Below are positions 41,764 to 44,866 of a DNA stretch of 44,866 nucleotides, piece after piece (position 1 is the first letter of the stretch; each line of letters starts with the position of its first letter). The notes below the pieces were generated by a model, which saw nothing but the letters and a program-made list of their open reading frames with translations, was not told the origin of the DNA and did not search any database. This DNA is from Burkholderia aenigmatica (GTDB taxonomy: Bacteria > Pseudomonadota > Gammaproteobacteria > Burkholderiales > Burkholderiaceae): positions 1 to 44,866 of the forward strand of contig NZ_CABVQC010000074.1 in the NCBI RefSeq assembly GCF_902499175.1, written 5' to 3'. A program made the position numbers and the translations under genes.

Positions 41764-42473
41764 TCGAGATCCTCCAGGAATTCGGCCAGGCGTTCCTTTA
41801 CTGGGACGGTCAGCGCCTCTCCGGCCTCGCGGTAACGCTGTGGCTGCTCGTCGCGTCGATCTCGCTTGGCTTCGTGTGCGCGGTGCCGCTTGCGGTCGCG
41901 CGCGTGTCGAGGAACAAGTGGGTGTCGACGCCGGTGCGGTTCTACACGTACGTGTTCCGCGGCACGCCGCTCTACGTGCAGTTGCTGCTGCTGTACACCG
42001 GCATGTACAGCCTCGAGTTCGTGCGTTCGCACTCGCTGCTCGACGCGTTCTTCCGCAGCGGCTTCAACTGCGCGATCCTCGCGTTCGCGCTGAACACCTG
42101 CGCGTACACGACCGAGATCTTCGCGGGAGCGATCCGCGCGATTCCGCACGGCGAGGTCGAGGCTGCGCGGGCCTACGGGATGTCGCCGTTCACGATGTAC
42201 CGCCGCGTGATCCTGCCGTCGGCGCTGCGCCGCGCGCTGCCGCTGTACAGCAACGAGGTGATCCTGATGCTGCACGCGACCACCGTCGCGTTCACGGCGA
42301 CCGTGCCGGACATCTTGAAGGTTGCACGCGACGCGAATTCCGCGACCTACATGGCGTTCCAGTCGTTCGGAATCGCCGCGCTGATCTATCTTGCGGTATC
42401 GTTCGCACTCGTCGCGGCGTTTCGCCGCGCGGAGCGCCACTGGCTTGCGTATCTCGCGGCCGCCCGTCATTGA
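41760..42473 (+). CDS. hisM: Basic amino acid ABC transporter permease HisM-like
   Basis: The 237-residue permease pairs with HisQ. It has the EAA-loop motif VEAARAYGMSPFTMYRRVIL and the inner helix RVSRNKWVSTPVRFYTYVFR, then GTPLYVQLLLLYTGMY, both typical for HisM/AotM. The start overlaps hisQ by four bases. It is followed after 20 bp by the ATPase gene. Confidence 0.93.
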   Translation: MIEILQEFGQAFLYWDGQRLSGLAVTLWLLVASISLGFVCAVPLAVARVSRNKWVSTPVRFYTYVFRGTPLYVQLLLLYTGMYSLEFVRSHSLLDAFFRSGFNCAILAFALNTCAYTTEIFAGAIRAIPHGEVEAARAYGMSPFTMYRRVILPSALRRALPLYSNEVILMLHATTVAFTATVPDILKVARDANSATYMAFQSFGIAALIYLAVSFALVAAFRRAERHWLAYLAAARH

Positions 42474-42493
42474 ATCACTTCGAGGAGAGCCAG

Positions 42494-43294
42494 TTGGCCG
42501 AGATCACTCAAACGAGCGCTGCCGCTTCCACCAAGCTTGCCGCGGTCGACATTCACAAGCGCTACGGCGACAACGAAGTGCTCAAGGGCGTATCGCTGAA
42601 CGCGAAGGCCGGTGACGTCATCAGCATCATCGGCGCGAGCGGCTCGGGCAAGAGCACGTTCCTGCGCTGCATCAATTTTCTCGAGCGGCCCAATGCGGGG
42701 CAGATCGTCGTCGACGGCGAGGCCGTACGCACGAAGGCCGACCGCGCCGGTGCGCTCGAAGTCGCCGATCACAAGCAGCTGCAGCGCATCCGCACGAAGC
42801 TCGCGATGGTGTTCCAGCACTTCAACCTGTGGGCGCACATGAACGTGCTCGAGAACGTGATGGAAGCCCCCGTGCACGTGCTCGGCATTTCGAAGAAGGA
42901 AGCCGAGGAGCGGGCGCGCGAGTATCTGGAGAAGGTCGGCTTGCCGCCGCGCGTCGAGAAGCAGTATCCGTCGCACCTGTCGGGCGGCCAGCAGCAGCGC
43001 GTGGCGATTGCGCGTGCGCTGGCGATGCATCCGGACGTGATGCTGTTCGACGAGCCGACGTCCGCGCTCGACCCGGAGCTGGTGGGCGAAGTGCTGAAGG
43101 TGATGCAGAAGCTGGCCGAGGAAGGCCGCACGATGATCGTCGTCACGCACGAGATGGGTTTCGCACGCAACGTATCGAACCACGTGATGTTCCTGCATCA
43201 GGGGCGGACCGAGGAAGAGGGCGATCCGAAGGAAGTGCTGGTGCGCCCGCAGAGCGAGCGGCTCAAGCAGTTCCTGTCGGGCAGTCTCAAGTAA
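42494..43294 (+). CDS. hisP: Basic amino acid ABC transporter ATPase HisP-like
   Basis: The 266-residue ATPase energises the HisQM channel. Walker A GASGSGKST is at 47-55, the Q-loop VFQHFNLW near 106, the signature LSGGQ at 162-166 and Walker B VMLFDEPTSALD from 182. The H-loop is VVTHEMGFAR. The start is TTG at 42494, supported by GAGGAGAG just upstream (42482-42489). The regulator gene follows after 22 bp. Confidence 0.94.
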   Translation: MAEITQTSAAASTKLAAVDIHKRYGDNEVLKGVSLNAKAGDVISIIGASGSGKSTFLRCINFLERPNAGQIVVDGEAVRTKADRAGALEVADHKQLQRIRTKLAMVFQHFNLWAHMNVLENVMEAPVHVLGISKKEAEERAREYLEKVGLPPRVEKQYPSHLSGGQQQRVAIARALAMHPDVMLFDEPTSALDPELVGEVLKVMQKLAEEGRTMIVVTHEMGFARNVSNHVMFLHQGRTEEEGDPKEVLVRPQSERLKQFLSGSLK

Positions 43295-43316
43295 CGCGAC
43301 AGGGCAGGTTTCAACC

Positions 43317-44360
43317 GTGGTACCGGTGTCTCGTCCCGCAGGCGCCACCCGCACGACGCAGGTGGCGATCGTTGCATTGCCGCCCGTGTCGATGTCGGGC
43401 GTGGGTCCGATCGTCGATGCGCTGAACCTTGCGAACGAGATCGACGGGCGGCTGCTGTATCGGTGGCAGGTGTGTTCGTGGGACGGGCGGCCGGTGCCGC
43501 TCGCCGGCGGCGCGCAGTGGCATGCCGATGCGGCGTTCAACGATGCGATCGCGTGCGACTGGGTCATCGTCGTGTCGGAGCGGTTTCAGCAGTTTGCCGA
43601 CTATCGGTTGTTTCTCGCGAGTCTCGCGAGGGTGGGGCAGCGGACACCTATCGTCACTGGCATTCACCACGGCGTGTGGTGGCTCGCGATGGCCGGGCAG
43701 CTTTCCGGGTATCGCGTGAGCGTGAACTGGGAGACGTATCAGCAGTTCGCCGAACAGTTCGAGCGCTCGATCGTCACGCAGCAGATCTTCGAGATCGATC
43801 GGGATCGGGCCACCTGTGCCGGTGGGCAGGCTACGGTTGATTTCATGCTGGCCATGATTGGCCGGGAACATGGGCCCGATCTCGCTGAGAGGATCGCCGA
43901 TGCGCTTGGGGCCGGGACTTTGCGCAGTGGCGAGGAACGGCAGCGGATTCCTTTTGTTACCGCGCCCGGTGAGCGACACCCTCAGTTGAACGATGCTTTG
44001 CTTTTGATGGAAGCCAATGTCGAAGATCCTTTGACGACCGATGAGATCGCCGAGCTGGTTGGCGTTTCACGCCGGCAACTGGAGCGGCTCTTTCGGCAGT
44101 ATCTCGGGGCGATGCCCTCCAAGTATTACCTCAATCTTCGGTTGCTCAAGGCTCGGACTCAACTGCAGCGGACTAGCAAGTCGGTTGTGCAGGTTAGCCT
44201 CGCCTGTGGGTTTTCTTCTGCTGCGCATTTTTCTAATGCGTACCGCGAACGGTTTGGCGTGACGCCGCGGGAAGATCGGAGAGCCTGGCTCGAGAAGCAG
44301 ACCGGCGGTGGCGGGGAGCCGCGTGGAGGCGCGCTGGTTGAGCGCGGTGGGAAGGATTGA
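43317..44360 (+). CDS. GlxA/ArgR-type AraC-family regulator
   Basis: The 347-residue protein joins a DJ-1/PfpI-like N-terminal domain (about 16-190) to a C-terminal AraC helix-turn-helix (about 225-325: TTDEIAELVGVSRRQLERLF and VQVSLACGFSSAAHFSNAYR). Pseudomonas ArgR, which controls arginine uptake and catabolism, has this plan and follows the aotJQMOP transport genes. The usual catalytic cysteine position of the DJ-1 fold reads GIHHGVWW here, so it is a sensor, not an enzyme. The start GTG at 43317 is close behind hisP. From about residue 180 the codon usage turns from G/C-ending to many T/G-ending codons, unlike the first half. Binding of arginine or a relative is inferred from context. Confidence 0.87.
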   Translation: MVPVSRPAGATRTTQVAIVALPPVSMSGVGPIVDALNLANEIDGRLLYRWQVCSWDGRPVPLAGGAQWHADAAFNDAIACDWVIVVSERFQQFADYRLFLASLARVGQRTPIVTGIHHGVWWLAMAGQLSGYRVSVNWETYQQFAEQFERSIVTQQIFEIDRDRATCAGGQATVDFMLAMIGREHGPDLAERIADALGAGTLRSGEERQRIPFVTAPGERHPQLNDALLLMEANVEDPLTTDEIAELVGVSRRQLERLFRQYLGAMPSKYYLNLRLLKARTQLQRTSKSVVQVSLACGFSSAAHFSNAYRERFGVTPREDRRAWLEKQTGGGGEPRGGALVERGGKD

Positions 44361-44445
44361 TTTCGTTTTTGGTGGTTCGCTTTTGTTTTTCGTGAAGCAC
44401 CTGTGATCGTGTCGGTCTATTAGCGTCGCCCCTGCGCGGGGCGGC

Positions 44446-44481
44446 GGTTACTTTTCTTTGTCTTGCCAAAGAAAAGTAACC
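44446..44481. repeat. Perfect 15-bp-stem hairpin
   Basis: GGTTACTTTTCTTTG (44446-44460) and CAAAGAAAAGTAACC (44467-44481) pair perfectly around loop TCTTGC. A/T-rich arms of this kind are recurrent in intergenic regions of several proteobacteria, in my recollection. It may act as a terminator for the regulator transcript, though it lies 85 bp past the stop. Confidence 0.6.
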
Positions 44482-44647
44482 AAAAGAAAGGCGCTCGGAC
44501 AACGCATGACTTCCCGGTGCCGTAGTGCTCGGAGTGGATCGCATCTAAGTGTCCGCGCCAGTCACGAACGCGGAGTGGTTCGAGCAATGGTTCTGACACC
44601 GCTCACCACCCAACAGAGCGGTATACCGCCCGCTAGCTCCATCCTCG

Positions 44648-44761
44648 CTACGCTCGGCTGAAAGGTACCTCACGTCGCATTGTATGCGCTCGCATGCTTC
44701 CGCCAGCGCACCAGGCGCTCTCTTTACTCACACCATTCGTACCTATCGGACTGCTTGCCAT
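44648..44761 (-). CDS. Possible small protein or 3' end of an off-window gene
   Basis: A 37-codon minus-strand frame starts at ATG 44761 (MASSPIGTNGVSKESAW) and ends at TAG 44648. The same frame stays open upstream through the octamer repeat to the window edge, so this could be the C-terminus of a larger repeat protein. Codon use is unlike the neighbours and I recognise no domain. It may not be a gene. Confidence 0.2.
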   Translation of the reverse strand: MASSPIGTNGVSKESAWCAGGSMRAHTMRREVPFSRA

Positions 44762-44782
44762 CAGAGAGTGCTTGATAACGTC

Positions 44783-44866
44783 GTGACTGCGTGACTGCGT
44801 GACTGCGTGACTGCGTGACTGCGTGACTGCGTGACTGCGTGACTGCGTGACTGCGTGACTGCGTGA
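44783..44866. repeat. Tandem array of the octamer GTGACTGC, cut by the window edge
   Basis: Ten perfect copies of GTGACTGC run from 44783 to 44862, followed by the first four bases of an eleventh copy at the window end. The true length is unknown. On the plus strand every frame meets TGA; on the minus strand all three frames are open and encode the same eight-residue cycle AVTQSRSH. Perfect identity of copies suggests recent slippage. Confidence 0.9.

Larger units (their letters stand above)
44361..44866. other. Non-coding right end with repeats
   Basis: No plausible gene is seen on the plus strand. The stretch contains the hairpin at 44446-44481, a short minus-strand open frame (44648-44761) and the octamer array from 44783 to the window end. 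Confidence 0.5.

Noticed and set aside
44233..44544. Minus-strand 103-codon frame at the 3' end of the ArgR-like gene
   Set aside because: It overlaps the conserved AraC domain antisense and includes the hairpin; composition is not protein-like.
44783..44866. CRISPR array
   Set aside because: The units are 8 bp, directly adjacent and without spacers, so this is a simple tandem repeat. No cas genes are in the window.

Overview
The window looks like a chromosomal segment of a Burkholderia, most likely of the cepacia complex. This rests on very high GC with strong G/C third-position codon bias, on the protein families present, and on marker gene sets: EarP next to an EF-P carrying Arg32, hpnIJKL hopanoid tailoring genes, sco/PCu(A)C/CtaG copper genes, and uvrC-pgsA followed by tRNA-Gly and tRNA-Cys. 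Species assignment is inference; no database was searched.

Layout. 1-516: end of an IS3-family insertion sequence, cut by the window edge. 670-2055: an NtrC-type response regulator with an altered GAFTGA motif. 2325-4202: efp and its rhamnosyltransferase gene earP. 4279-7513: uvrC, pgsA, two identical tRNA-Gly(GCC) and one tRNA-Cys(GCA). 7844-9094: a DUF1835-type gene. 9441-11868: two divergent pairs, GNAT plus XRE-cupin regulator on the minus strand and ParD-like protein plus a second methionine aminopeptidase on the plus strand, with clear promoter/operator architecture between them. 12022-15150: msrC, a LysR regulator divergent from a pirin, and elaA.

15173-17147: a copper-handling operon (sco, PCu(A)C chaperone, ctaG) for cytochrome oxidase assembly. 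A 320-bp non-coding element with 34-bp terminal inverted repeats and two internal hairpins touches the sco start codon. 17743-19871: otsB-otsA trehalose synthesis. 19949-24954: an ABC exporter, a GT4 glycosyltransferase and two small membrane-protein genes. 25157-27629: glucarate dehydratase divergent from a FadR-type regulator, with a palindromic operator candidate between them. 27768-34835: a LivK-type binding protein, a Tat-exported phospholipase C, pyridoxal kinase, an alpha/beta hydrolase and a luciferase-like monooxygenase.

35475-40158: hpnI-hpnJ-hpnK-hpnL, which tailor the polar head of bacteriohopanetetrol. 40246-40803: a lipoprotein with two BamE-like modules. 41074-44360: hisQ-hisM-hisP with an AraC/GlxA-type regulator, resembling the Pseudomonas aot-argR arrangement but with no binding-protein gene next to it. 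The last 500 bases hold a strong hairpin and a GTGACTGC octamer repeat that runs off the window.

I found no CRISPR array, prophage or large defence island. The least explained items are the nested-palindrome element at 17148-17467, the ParD-like/methionine aminopeptidase pair, the GAFDGA activator, and the octamer array at the right edge.
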